Source of the DNA: Methanolinea sp.
Lineage (GTDB): Archaea; Halobacteriota; Methanomicrobia; Methanomicrobiales; Methanospirillaceae
NCBI GenBank assembly: GCA_013331225.1
Contig: DUGV01000226.1
Location: forward strand, 639-14,042
Direction of reading: 5' to 3'
DNA length: 13,404 nt
Part shown: one piece after another, positions 6,373 to 13,404 of the stretch
Position numbering within the stretch: position 1 is the first letter of the stretch
How the letters are laid out: each line of letters opens with the position of its first letter
Notes under the pieces: generated by a model
Seen by the model: only the letters and a program-made list of their open reading frames with translations
What the model was told of the DNA's origin: nothing
Database searches by the model: none
Position numbers and translations under genes: made by a program

Positions 6373-7754
6373 ACGTTGTGCTGACAGGGTTCCGGGGGAC
6401 GGGGAAAACAGAGTCGGGCCGGCTGCTGGCCCGCCTGCTCGATGTCCCCTTTTACGATACCGATGCACTGGTCGAGGAGGAAGCGGGGGCTACGGTGCAC
6501 GAGATCTTCGAACAGGAAGGCGAAGAAGGGTTCCGCGCCAGGGAGAAGCGGGCGATTGCGGGGCTTCCCCGCGGACCGGGGGTGTTTGCGACCGGCGGCG
6601 GGGCGGTGATAGATCCCGAGAACGTGGAACACCTGAGAAGGGGGAGGACGGTCGTCCTCCTGAACGCAGACGAGTCGACGATCGAGAAGCGCATCCAACA
6701 CAGCACACGCCCTGCGCTCACGAGGATGGGGTTGCGGGCCGAGATCCACGCCCTCATGGAGTCCAGGAGGGACGTGTACCTCGCTGCCGCTGACTACTGC
6801 ATCGACACCAGCGCACGGAGTGCAAACGAGGTCGCGATTGGGATCAAGCGCCTCCTTGCCGAGGGTGTCACGAAAGAAAGTGGGCGCAGGGAAGCGCTCC
6901 GCGCGTTTGCGGGTTCCGGCATCCACCAGTCCGAGGCCGCGGAACTGGCAACCATGGTCAAGGCACTCTCCGAGAATCCTGTCCTTCGGTTCTACGGCAT
7001 CGCGGGATACCCAAGCCTCCACAGCAGGAGCCCCCCGCTCTTCCGGCGCCTCTTCTCCTACTTCGATATCAACGCCTATTACACGAGGTTCCACGACCCC
7101 GCGCTTACCCGTATCCTCGGGACTGCCCGGGACCTTGACGTGCGCGGCCTCTCGGTGACGATACCCTTCAAGCAGGAGATCATGGGCCACCTCGACCGCA
7201 TGGACGCCCATTGCAGGGCGATCGGCGCCTGCAACACCGTGCTCTTCTGCGGCGGAGAGGCCCATGGCTACAACACCGACTGGTTGGGGATCCGGGACCC
7301 CCTGGCATCCCTTCGCGGGAGCAGGGCAGTCGTCCTCGGTGCCGGGGGTGCTGCTGCTGCTGCAGCATATGCATTGCGGGCGCTCGAAATGGAGGTCACC
7401 CTCCTGAACCGGACTGTCGAGCGTGCCGAGGCGTTGGCAGAGCGCTTCGGCTGCTACCATGGGTCCCTCCGTGACTTTGGCAGCATTCGGCCCGACGTGG
7501 TGGTGAACGCGACGCCTGTGGGGATGGAGTCCGACACGGCAAGCCCGCTGAAAAAGTCGGACCTCGCTCCTGGGATGACGGTCTTTGACCTCGTCTACAC
7601 GCCCCCCGAGACCCCCCTGATCAGGATCGCCCGGAGCGCCGGGTGCACGGCCATCACCGGGAAGGAGATGTTCATACGCCAGGCAAGGGCACAGTTCCGC
7701 CAGTTCACCGGTATCGATGCGCCGCTCGAAATGATCAGGGAGTTCCTGGGATGA
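6369..7754 (+). CDS. aroKE: Bifunctional shikimate kinase (bacterial P-loop type) - shikimate dehydrogenase fusion
   Basis: This 461-residue protein carries two enzymes. Residues 1 to about 166 are a P-loop shikimate kinase: Walker A GFRGTGKT (7-14), DTD (30-32), FRAREK (55-60), GGG (76-78), RPAL with Arg114, and the lid-side ESRRDVY (131-137). After a linker of about 40 residues, AroE starts near 205. It has HSRSP (Ser219, Ser221), VTIPFK with catalytic Lys268, CNTV (Asn289), NTD (Asp304), the nucleotide-binding GAGGA at 325-328 onward, NRT at 347-349 (NADP-type), VNATPVGM and a C-terminal FIRQARAQF. It would reduce 3-dehydroshikimate and then phosphorylate shikimate. Most archaea instead use a GHMP-family shikimate kinase, so the kinase half looks acquired from bacteria. 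It overlaps both neighbours by 4 bases. Confidence 0.93.
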   Translation: MNVVLTGFRGTGKTESGRLLARLLDVPFYDTDALVEEEAGATVHEIFEQEGEEGFRAREKRAIAGLPRGPGVFATGGGAVIDPENVEHLRRGRTVVLLNADESTIEKRIQHSTRPALTRMGLRAEIHALMESRRDVYLAAADYCIDTSARSANEVAIGIKRLLAEGVTKESGRREALRAFAGSGIHQSEAAELATMVKALSENPVLRFYGIAGYPSLHSRSPPLFRRLFSYFDINAYYTRFHDPALTRILGTARDLDVRGLSVTIPFKQEIMGHLDRMDAHCRAIGACNTVLFCGGEAHGYNTDWLGIRDPLASLRGSRAVVLGAGGAAAAAAYALRALEMEVTLLNRTVERAEALAERFGCYHGSLRDFGSIRPDVVVNATPVGMESDTASPLKKSDLAPGMTVFDLVYTPPETPLIRIARSAGCTAITGKEMFIRQARAQFRQFTGIDAPLEMIREFLG

Positions 7755-8755
7755 ACACCTTTGGCCGTTCCTTCAGGATTACGACATTCGGGGAGAGCCA
7801 TGGGCCTGCACTCGGCGTCGTCATAGACGGGTGTCCGCCGGGGATTGCCCTCTCGGAGGGGGACATCCAGCCGTTCCTGGACCGGAGGAGGCCTGGCAGG
7901 AGCCCGCATTCTTCTCCCCGCCGGGAGGAGGACCGCGTGGAGATCCTCTCGGGAGTCTTCGAGGGGAGGACTACCGGGGCACCGATCGCGCTCCTTTTCA
8001 GGAACTCCGACTCACGGCCCGGGGACTATGGGTCGCTCAGGGAGGTGTTCAGGCCCGGGCATGCGGATTATACGTGGTGGAGGAAATACGGCATTAGGGA
8101 CCACCGGGGTGGCGGGAGGAGCTCTGGCAGGGAGACGGTCGCCCGCGTTGCGGCGGGTGCGGTCGCGGCAAAGGTCCTGGAACAGAAGGGGATCCGAATC
8201 GGGAGCAGGGTCCTCGAGATCCACGGTCGCACTTCCCCTGAGGAGATGGAGGCCGCGATCGCGGATGCCATCCAGGCAGGGGACTCGGTAGGGGGAGTCG
8301 TGGAGGTCACCGCTGGCGGGTGCCCGCCTGGGCTCGGGGACCCGGTGTTCGGCAAGCTGGATGCCATGATCGGCTTGGCGATGCTCTCCATCGGCGCGGT
8401 CAAGGGCGTCGAGATTGGGGACGGCTTTGCCGCGGCGAGGGTGCGGGGCAGCGAACAGAACGACCAGATGGAAAGAGAGGGATTTCTCACCAATCATGCG
8501 GGGGGCATCCTCGGCGGCATCAGCACGGGTGCGGAGATCGTCGTGCGGATAGCGGTAAAGCCGACTCCCTCCATCGCAAAGGAGCAGCGAACGGTGGATA
8601 ATGCAGGGGAAGAGCGAGTGATCTCGGTAAAAGGAAGGCACGATCCCTGCATCGTACCCCGCCTTGTCCCTGTCGCCGAGGCGATGCTCGCGCTTGTCCT
8701 TGCCGATGCCCTGATGGAGCAGGAGAAGATAGGGACGTGGGTGACCGGGGGATGA
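7751..8755 (+). CDS. aroC: Chorismate synthase
   Basis: This 334-residue enzyme starts at ATG 7751, overlapping the upstream stop (ATGA), with GGGAG at 7738-7742. Starting further upstream would add residues unrelated to the family. Motifs are [34 protein letters not shown], the [16 protein letters not shown] region, [20 protein letters not shown] and [10 protein letters not shown]. It converts EPSP to chorismate with reduced FMN as cofactor. It is shorter than the usual 360-390 residues. By alignment from memory with E. coli AroC, a surface segment around residues 160-180 is missing, while the catalytic motifs are complete. It is the last recognisable gene of the operon and the end point of the common pathway. 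Confidence 0.95.
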   Translation: MNTFGRSFRITTFGESHGPALGVVIDGCPPGIALSEGDIQPFLDRRRPGRSPHSSPRREEDRVEILSGVFEGRTTGAPIALLFRNSDSRPGDYGSLREVFRPGHADYTWWRKYGIRDHRGGGRSSGRETVARVAAGAVAAKVLEQKGIRIGSRVLEIHGRTSPEEMEAAIADAIQAGDSVGGVVEVTAGGCPPGLGDPVFGKLDAMIGLAMLSIGAVKGVEIGDGFAAARVRGSEQNDQMEREGFLTNHAGGILGGISTGAEIVVRIAVKPTPSIAKEQRTVDNAGEERVISVKGRHDPCIVPRLVPVAEAMLALVLADALMEQEKIGTWVTGG

Positions 8756-8841
8756 AAGCATTTATCCTGCCCGGTCAACCCTTCCTGCAGTTATGGTGCG
8801 ATGCACGCAAGTCTTTCATCCATTCCAGATACGACGCCTGA
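8752..8841 (+). CDS. Possible small coupled ORF after aroC (29 codons)
   Basis: The ATG overlaps the aroC stop in the same ATGA arrangement used through the operon, and the ORF runs 29 codons from [15 protein letters not shown] to a TGA. It contains three Phe, one Trp and one Tyr. I recognise no family. Third-position G/C is lower than in the neighbouring genes, and the segment also holds a TATA-like GCATTTATCC (8758-8767), so it may only be promoter sequence. Confidence 0.15.
   Translation: MKAFILPGQPFLQLWCDARKSFIHSRYDA
8758..8767 (+). promoter_or_regulatory. Possible TATA element for the lipoprotein gene
   Basis: GCATTTATCC just after aroC resembles a weak archaeal TATA box, with A-rich sequence upstream. 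A start near 8785-8792 would leave about 70 bases before the GTG at 8861. Read-through from the aro operon is the alternative. Confidence 0.3.
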
Positions 8842-8860
8842 ATAAGGGGGGCCGAACCCG

Positions 8861-9277
8861 GTGAGAGAGACGAGGTGGAGATATTCGCTTCTCCTTGCCC
8901 TCATGGCATTGGCGACCCTCCTTTCCGGTGGATGTCTCTCGGTCCTCTCACAGTCAGGGCCGGATAGCGTCCCGGCAGCCGCCCCTGGTTCCGGGCTCCG
9001 GGCCGCCCTCGTTGACCAGGAGGCCGACTGGGGATTCTCGAGGGGTTGTACCTGGACTGCCGAGTTACAGGTCGCAAATCCCGGGAACACGAGCGAGAAG
9101 AACGTGCACCTCCAGGTGGAGCTCGTGAACGCGAGGACAGGAGCGGTGAGGGATGCAAAAGACCTCTTTATCGGGGCGATCGGTCCCGGCGAAGAAAGGA
9201 CGGTCCGCGTTGTGCTGGACGGCGAGTGCCTCGACGAGTATACCGTGAGGGCGATCCCGGTCGTCAGTGGTCCCTGA
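8861..9277 (+). CDS. Small predicted lipoprotein, function unknown
   Basis: The 138-residue protein starts at GTG with a G-rich ribosome site (8845-8850). It has a basic N-terminus (RETRWRY), a hydrophobic segment (10-21) and a lipobox-like LSGGC with Cys25 as probable lipidated residue. A Ser/Pro/Ala-rich spacer follows. The C-terminal 85 residues look like an Ig-like beta-sandwich, with TAELQVANPGN, VHLQVELVNARTG and a terminal GPGEERTVRVVL pattern like extracellular adhesion-type domains. Two further Cys (in RGCTW and GECLD) could form a disulfide outside the membrane. It is probably anchored on the cell surface. Its 3' end overlaps aroD tail to tail by 14 bases. I do not recognise a named family. 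Confidence 0.7.
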   Translation: MRETRWRYSLLLALMALATLLSGGCLSVLSQSGPDSVPAAAPGSGLRAALVDQEADWGFSRGCTWTAELQVANPGNTSEKNVHLQVELVNARTGAVRDAKDLFIGAIGPGEERTVRVVLDGECLDEYTVRAIPVVSGP

Positions 9278-9899
9278 CCAGCCGGCAGAACTCCCTCCAC
9301 TCGCGGATGTGGTACTGGCCGGGCGATGCAGCGGTCCCGCAGTGGCAGAATACCAGGTACGACCCGAACAGCGGGAGCAGGAGCCGGGCATACCGGAACC
9401 CGGTCCCCATGATACTGGTGATGATGGGTCTTTCGGCCCGGTGGGTAAAGGAGAGGAGTGCCAGGACGTCCTCCTCCGTACGCGGGGCGACGACGATCTT
9501 CGGGATGTCCCCGAAGGAGCGCAGTCTCGCCTCCAGCGACACCAGCGCGTGGGGATCAGGCATAGTGCCGGTATGGAGCGAGGAGATCACGGTCTTTCCC
9601 ATCTCCCTGATGCGCGGGGCGAACTGCGCGAACCGCTCCTCCACGTCGATGTAGGTTGCATAGGGAAGGAACGGACGGAGATTCTCCCACCACTTCCCGG
9701 GGCTGCCAGCAAAGGATCCCCCCTCGGCGGTGCTCCGGAGCGTGAAGATGAGCGGTACGGGGAGTTCCGAAAAGACTTCATGTGAGGTCTGTTCCGGTAT
9801 ATTTCCGGTGAGATCCAGCCTGATTTCAATGATATCCGTTCCGGCGGACAGGGCGAACGCGAGATGGGCAAGGTCCGGGACCGATACGGCACACCGCAT
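9264..9899 (-). CDS. aroD: 3-dehydroquinate dehydratase, type I
   Basis: The 211-residue class I enzyme dehydrates 3-dehydroquinate to 3-dehydroshikimate through a Lys Schiff base. Visible motifs are EIRLDL (Glu25, Arg27), TLRSTAEGG (Arg55), IDVE (84-87), the general base His109 in SSLHTGT, Schiff-base Lys134 in IPKIVVAP, IMGTGFRYAR and SPGQ near the C-terminus. The usual G..SR after the MG motif is changed to FRYAR. It is shorter than E. coli AroD, as in other archaea. The minus-strand ATG (9899-9897) is preceded by GGAG. It is the only shikimate-pathway gene in the window outside the operon, and it supplies the substrate for the AroE half of the fusion. It ends inside the 3' end of the lipoprotein gene. 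Confidence 0.9.
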   Translation of the reverse strand: MRCAVSVPDLAHLAFALSAGTDIIEIRLDLTGNIPEQTSHEVFSELPVPLIFTLRSTAEGGSFAGSPGKWWENLRPFLPYATYIDVEERFAQFAPRIREMGKTVISSLHTGTMPDPHALVSLEARLRSFGDIPKIVVAPRTEEDVLALLSFTHRAERPIITSIMGTGFRYARLLLPLFGSYLVFCHCGTAASPGQYHIREWREFCRLVRDH

Positions 9900-9904
9900 T
9901 ACTC

Positions 9905-9943
9905 CACTTTATGCCCGGGCGAGTCTTTAACCTGCCCACGGGC
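9905..9943. promoter_or_regulatory. Divergent aroD / U32 promoter region with GCCC-GGGC repeats
   Basis: The region holds ACTTTATGC (9905-9913) and CTTTAACC (9924-9931) on the plus strand; the latter reads GGTTAAAG on the minus strand. These are weak TATA candidates for the U32 gene and for aroD. The palindrome GCCCGGGC (9913-9920) and the inverted repeat GCCC-AC-GGGC (9934-9943) are a possible paired operator. Boxes are weak, so this is tentative. Confidence 0.3.
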
Positions 9944-9961
9944 GACCTCTCATTGTTGAGA

Positions 9962-12583
9962 ATGCCTTCGCGTTCATCCCCTCATACCTCTGTCCGCTGC
10001 CCCGAACTCCTGGCACCCGCCGGATCGAAGGAAGCACTTCACGCGGCGATAGCCGCCGGAGCGGATGCGGTGTACCTGGGGGGGAGGAAGTTCGGGGCAC
10101 GGCACTTCGCGGCCAACTTCAGCGAGGACGAGATACGCGAGGCGGTCGCGCATGCACACCTCCGCGGCGTCCTCATCTATGTCACGGTCAACACCCTCGT
10201 CCAGGACAGGGAACTCCCCGATGTCCTTGCCTACCTCCTTTCGCTGTATTCGATGGGAATCGACGCATTGCTCATACAAGACGGTGGGCTCCTTGCACTC
10301 GCCCGCGGGATGCTGCCAGGTCTCTCCCTGCACGCCTCGACCCAGTGCACCATCTCCACGAGTGAGGGGGTGGCATGGGCCGGGAAGGCAGGATTCTCCC
10401 GCGTAGTGCTGGCGCGCGAGACACCGCTCACCGAGATAGACCGGATCATGGCGATTCCCCCCGGAGAGAGACCGGGGATCGAGGTCTTCGTCCATGGGGC
10501 ACTCTGCTACTCGTATTCCGGGCAGTGCCTCCTCTCCTCTGCGATCGGGGGAAGGAGCGGGAACAGGGGCATGTGCGCACAGCCCTGCCGGAAGCCGTAC
10601 TGCCTGGTGCGAGGCGTTCCCGATCGGTATGGACGGCTCGCGGGTGCGGAGGAGGTCGCCTGCCCCGACCGCTTCCTCCTCTCCACGCGGGACCTCTGCT
10701 GCTACCCGGGGCTCCGCGAGATCGTCAGGAGGGGGGTCGAGTCCCTGAAGATAGAGGGCCGGATGCGTTCCGCGGAGTACGTCGCGGCAGTGGTCCGGGC
10801 GTACCGGACGGCCCTCGACGCGCTGCGGGAGGGGAAGGAATGGCGCTCCCCTGCGGACATGGAGGAGATGGCCACGGCCTTTAACAGGGGGTTTACGGGA
10901 GGGTATCTCCTGGGGGAGCGCGGCCCTGCCCTGATGGGAAGGGACCGGCAGGACAACCGGGGACTCCTCCTGGGGTGTGTCCTGGCATCGCCTGCAAAGG
11001 GAGGTATCCTGGTCCGCACCCAGGCGGGCTACGTGCCGGCAGCAGGAGACGGCATCCTCATTGCGGATCCCGGAGGAGCGGTGCGGAGCGGGTACGCCCT
11101 CAACCGGGATGCCGTGCAGCACGGGGACGCACTCTTCCTGCCCGGAGTGGGGGGAGGTGCGAAGCCTGGCTCCCTCGTCTTTCTCACCAGGAGCATGCGG
11201 CTCTCCGCAAGGCTGAAAGAGACCCTCCATGCGGGATCACGGAGGTCCCCTATACCCGCGACACTCCGGGTCCGGATTGCCGAAGGTCTCCCCCTGGAAG
11301 GGACTGCCACATGTCCTGGCCCGCGCGGTGGCAGGACAGAGGCCAAATGTACCACCGGGTTCATCCCCCCGGCTATAAAGAACGCCCCTTTTTCAAAGGA
11401 GGCTGCCCGGAGACAACTCCGGAAGTCCGGCGGCACACCCTTCGCCGTGGAGGCGGTGGATCTTGACTGCCGGGGTGACCCGTTCGTCCCGCTCGGCGAG
11501 CTGAACCGGCTGAGAAGGGATATCCTTTCCTCCCTCCAGGAGGCATGGCTCCGTGAGTTCCGGCCGGAAGAACGGCTCATAGACGAGGCAGCCGCGCGCG
11601 TGCAGCGGTTCTCGCAGGAACATGCTACCAAAATCGCGCAGGTGGAGAGGATGAAGAAAGGGGATTCGATCCCGTCACTGACCGTGTACTGTGCGACACG
11701 CGAGGAAATTGCAGCAGCCTGTGAAGGCGGATGCGACTCTGTCTGTTACGAGCCTTCCACGGAGGAATGGGCAGGGTACTCCGGGGAACTCGCCGAGGGG
11801 GCCAGGTACTGCCGTGAACAGCGGGTCTCGTTTACCTGGAAGTGGCCACGCATCACGGGACCCCGGTTCCTCAAAGAGGCCCTTCCACTCGTGCCCGGGC
11901 TTTTCAGGGATGGCCTGGCCCGCGTGATGGTCGAAGAACCCGGCATCGCCGAAGCGATTCTTTCAGTGGAACCCGGAATGGAGGTCATCGGTGGGCAGGG
12001 CCTGAATATCTACAACGCGTACGCCGCACGGGCGTTCCATCCCCCCATATCCTCGTTCACCCTCTCGCCCGAGCTCTCCGGGGCACAGGCGGCAGAGCTC
12101 ATTGCGATCTCAGACCGGGTGACACCTGGCATCCAGTACGAAATTTTCTGCCAGGGGAGCCTTGAGGTGATTGTGAGCGAGGACGGGCTTATCTCCACGC
12201 TCGCAGGAAGCAGAAAAAGGAAGGATAATGTCGCATTTGGCCTCCGTGATGAGACAGGCAGACTCTTTCCTGTCTACGAGGACATGATGGGGAGGACCCG
12301 CATTCTGAACGCAGTCGAGACCACCCTGATCGATCGTATTCCCGAGCTTCTGGCCATGGGCATCCACTCAATCGCGGTCGATGCCCGGGGGAGAGGGGAG
12401 CGTTATGCCGGTGAGATGACCCGCCTCTACCGCGAGGGGCTCGGTGCCGCGGCCGGCGACGGGTGTTCCAGGGACGCCATGGAGAGTCTGAAGGACCGGG
12501 CGCGCATGATGGCGAGGGGCGGGCTAACCTCCCGTCACTTTGACCGGGGGCTGGCCGGGTATTGTGATAATGAAGCAGAATAG
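9962..12583 (+). CDS. U32-family protein, large archaeal form (peptidase U32 / RlhA-TrhP-like)
   Basis: Read from ATG 9962 this is an 873-residue protein; an in-frame ATG at 9911 would add 17 residues. I prefer 9962 because the family core (CPELLAPAGS.EAL) starts soon after it. The first barrel contains GADAVYLGG, LHASTQC and the U32 signature EVFVHGALCYSYSGQCLLS (from residue 174). The Cys-rich GNRGMCAQPCR and LKIEGRMRS follow. Its four conserved Cys suggest an Fe-S cluster. A middle region resembles the DUF3656-type insertion. From about 573 a second, weaker U32-like barrel follows (GGQGLNIYNAYAA, FTLSPELS, FCQGSLEVIVS). Family members RlhA and TrhP hydroxylate rRNA or tRNA bases; older names call them collagenase-like proteases. 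The substrate here is unknown. Confidence 0.85.
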   Translation: MPSRSSPHTSVRCPELLAPAGSKEALHAAIAAGADAVYLGGRKFGARHFAANFSEDEIREAVAHAHLRGVLIYVTVNTLVQDRELPDVLAYLLSLYSMGIDALLIQDGGLLALARGMLPGLSLHASTQCTISTSEGVAWAGKAGFSRVVLARETPLTEIDRIMAIPPGERPGIEVFVHGALCYSYSGQCLLSSAIGGRSGNRGMCAQPCRKPYCLVRGVPDRYGRLAGAEEVACPDRFLLSTRDLCCYPGLREIVRRGVESLKIEGRMRSAEYVAAVVRAYRTALDALREGKEWRSPADMEEMATAFNRGFTGGYLLGERGPALMGRDRQDNRGLLLGCVLASPAKGGILVRTQAGYVPAAGDGILIADPGGAVRSGYALNRDAVQHGDALFLPGVGGGAKPGSLVFLTRSMRLSARLKETLHAGSRRSPIPATLRVRIAEGLPLEGTATCPGPRGGRTEAKCTTGFIPPAIKNAPFSKEAARRQLRKSGGTPFAVEAVDLDCRGDPFVPLGELNRLRRDILSSLQEAWLREFRPEERLIDEAAARVQRFSQEHATKIAQVERMKKGDSIPSLTVYCATREEIAAACEGGCDSVCYEPSTEEWAGYSGELAEGARYCREQRVSFTWKWPRITGPRFLKEALPLVPGLFRDGLARVMVEEPGIAEAILSVEPGMEVIGGQGLNIYNAYAARAFHPPISSFTLSPELSGAQAAELIAISDRVTPGIQYEIFCQGSLEVIVSEDGLISTLAGSRKRKDNVAFGLRDETGRLFPVYEDMMGRTRILNAVETTLIDRIPELLAMGIHSIAVDARGRGERYAGEMTRLYREGLGAAAGDGCSRDAMESLKDRARMMARGGLTSRHFDRGLAGYCDNEAE

Positions 12584-12587
12584 GTTT

Positions 12588-12630
12588 TCCCCTGGGGGAT
12601 CCATACCACTGGCTGAGAGATCCGTATGGG
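12588..12630 (+). promoter_or_regulatory. Inverted repeats around the tpiA ribosome-binding site and start
   Basis: The 42-base gap before tpiA carries TCCCC-TG-GGGGA (12588-12599). GGATC (12597-12601) can pair with GATCC (12619-12623), and CCATAC (12601-12606) can pair with GTATGG (12624-12629), which includes the start codon. Both pairings would hide the weak GAGAGATC ribosome site or the ATG if the RNA begins upstream. No clear TATA box is seen in the gap. Confidence 0.3.
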
Positions 12631-13294
12631 AACCCCATTCATCCTTCTCAACCTGAAGACATACTCCGAGGGCAGCGGCCAGCGTGCCCACCACATCGCC
12701 GAAGCGGCCCAGCAGGTGGCCGAGGAGTCGGGCGTGGAGATCGGGATCGCCCCAAGCTACATGAACATCCACCCGATGTCAATGCACTACTCGCTTCCCG
12801 TGTACGCCCAGCATGTGGATGCTGCTGCGCCTGGCGCCCACACAGGCTCTGTGACTGTCGAGGGGATCAGGTCCGCGGGAGCGGTTGGCTCCCTCGTGAA
12901 CCATTCCGAGCACCGCCTCACCCTGGCAGATATCGATGCGGCGGTCTCGGCGCTCCGGTCCGCAGGGCTCATTTCGGTAGTCTGCTCGAATAATGTCGCC
13001 ACCAGCGCTGCAGCTGCCTCGCTCGGGCCTGATTACGTCGCGATCGAACCCCCCGAGCTGATCGGCGGGACAGTCTCAGTTTCCCAGGCGAATCCCGAGA
13101 TCATCACGGGGACTGTTACCGCGGTGCGGAACGTCAACCCCTCCGTCAGGATCCTGACGGGAGCGGGGATCCACTCAGGTGACTGCGTGAAGGTTGCCGT
13201 CGAGCTGGGCACAGCAGGCGTTCTCCTGGCATCGAGCGTGGTCAAGGCAAAGGCCCCAATCAGCGTGCTCCGGGATCTCGTTTCAAAACTCTAG
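12626..13294 (+). CDS. tpiA: Triosephosphate isomerase (archaeal type)
   Basis: The 222-residue protein is the short archaeal TIM, interconverting DHAP and glyceraldehyde 3-phosphate for gluconeogenesis and glycolysis. It has NLKTY with Asn9 and Lys11, HTGSVTVEGIRSAGA, NHSEHR with catalytic His93, IEPPELIGG with catalytic Glu141, and the phosphate-binding GAGI and GVLLASSVVKAK segments. Loop 6 reads IGGTVSVS where I recall IGTGIPVS in other archaeal enzymes, a small variation in the mobile lid. It lies 42 bases after the U32 gene and is probably co-transcribed with it or has a weak promoter of its own. Confidence 0.94.
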   Translation: MGTPFILLNLKTYSEGSGQRAHHIAEAAQQVAEESGVEIGIAPSYMNIHPMSMHYSLPVYAQHVDAAAPGAHTGSVTVEGIRSAGAVGSLVNHSEHRLTLADIDAAVSALRSAGLISVVCSNNVATSAAAASLGPDYVAIEPPELIGGTVSVSQANPEIITGTVTAVRNVNPSVRILTGAGIHSGDCVKVAVELGTAGVLLASSVVKAKAPISVLRDLVSKL

Positions 13295-13298
13295 CGGT

Positions 13299-13310
13299 CC
13301 CTGATCAGGG
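13299..13310 (+). terminator. Palindrome after tpiA
   Basis: CCCTGATCAGGG, a perfect 12-bp palindrome, starts 5 bases after the tpiA stop. As RNA it gives only a 4-bp stem with a GATC loop, and no T-run follows, so a terminator role is weakly supported. Confidence 0.2.
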
Positions 13311-13337
13311 GGATGAGGTCATTGCGTGGTGATTACG

Positions 13338-13404
13338 TCACGGGCCCGCCCCCCTCATCACCTGCACCTTGTGGCGGTGCAGGAGTATCATGTAATCCCG
13401 TTTC
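13338..13404 (-). CDS. Probable 3' end of a minus-strand gene (partial, unidentified)
   Basis: One minus-strand frame is open from the window edge to a TGA at 13340-13338. It gives about 21 residues ending HRHKVQVMRGAGP. Eighteen of 21 codons end in G or C, as in the genes here, whereas the alternative open minus-strand frame has a mixed third position. I do not recognise the protein from this fragment. An 8-bp inverted repeat (13361-13368 with 13376-13383) lies within it. Confidence 0.4.
   Translation of the reverse strand, partial: KRDYMILLHRHKVQVMRGAGP

Noticed and set aside
7351..7374. GCT/GCA triplet run in aroKE as a possible simple-repeat mutation site
   Set aside because: It encodes the Ala-rich helix after the GAGGA nucleotide-binding loop. 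It is only six Ala codons and in frame, so no special role is supported.
7643..7750. Upstream extension of chorismate synthase by 36 codons
   Set aside because: The extension lies inside the 3' end of aroKE in another frame. The family begins with the [17 protein letters not shown] block, and ATG 7751 has an ATGA overlap and a ribosome site.
13291..13335. Minus-strand frame ending RNDLIPLIRDR with TAG overlapping the tpiA stop
   Set aside because: It looks like a protein C-terminus, but an in-frame TAA at 13335-13333 and the lack of a start leave only 13 codons; the neighbouring frame ending at 13338 has better codon usage.
13361..13383. 8-bp perfect inverted repeat CCTGCACC / GGTGCAGG near the window end as a terminator
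   Set aside because: It lies inside the probable minus-strand coding end and lacks a T-run on either strand, so it is noted only within that partial gene.

Overview
The window looks like a piece of a GC-rich methanogen chromosome, most likely order Methanomicrobiales. The reasons are the archaeal (non-DAHP) entry into aromatic synthesis (ADTH synthase plus DHQ synthase II), archaeal TATA-type promoters, an archaeal MBF1 and triosephosphate isomerase, and the N-terminus of a probable proteasome-activating nucleotidase. The order-level assignment is inference. There is no rRNA, tRNA, CRISPR array or insertion sequence that I can see.

Layout. Positions 1-650 hold a divergent pair: the start of a probable pan gene (minus strand) and the transcription factor gene mbf1 (plus strand), with interleaved TATA boxes. 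Positions 651-922 are a long intergenic leader with a hairpin after mbf1, a good TATA box, a possible leaderless 15-codon ORF rich in Phe/Tyr, phased GCTA repeats and T-tracts. Positions 923-8755 are one tight plus-strand operon: two tandem ADTH-synthase-family aldolases, DHQ synthase II, prephenate dehydrogenase, prephenate dehydratase, EPSP synthase, a shikimate kinase-shikimate dehydrogenase fusion, and chorismate synthase. Junctions are mostly 4-base ATGA overlaps. Positions 8861-9277 encode a small lipoprotein. Positions 9264-9899 (minus) encode type I 3-dehydroquinate dehydratase, overlapping the lipoprotein gene tail to tail. From about 9900 a divergent promoter region leads into a large U32-family protein (9962-12583), then triosephosphate isomerase (12626-13294). 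The last 110 bases probably contain the 3' end of a minus-strand gene.

How the genes work together. The window encodes essentially the whole route from the aldolase entry steps through dehydroquinate, dehydroshikimate, shikimate, shikimate 3-phosphate and EPSP to chorismate, plus the last committed steps to Tyr and Phe. The dehydratase (aroD) is the only shikimate step outside the operon, and chorismate mutase and the aminotransferase are not in the window. Notable points are the bacterial-type P-loop shikimate kinase fused to AroE, the tandem aldolase paralogs (possibly one for the DKFP step and one for the ADTH step), and the candidate leader-peptide/attenuation region before the operon. 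I found no clearly new multi-gene system. The leader at 680-922 is the best candidate for something undescribed.
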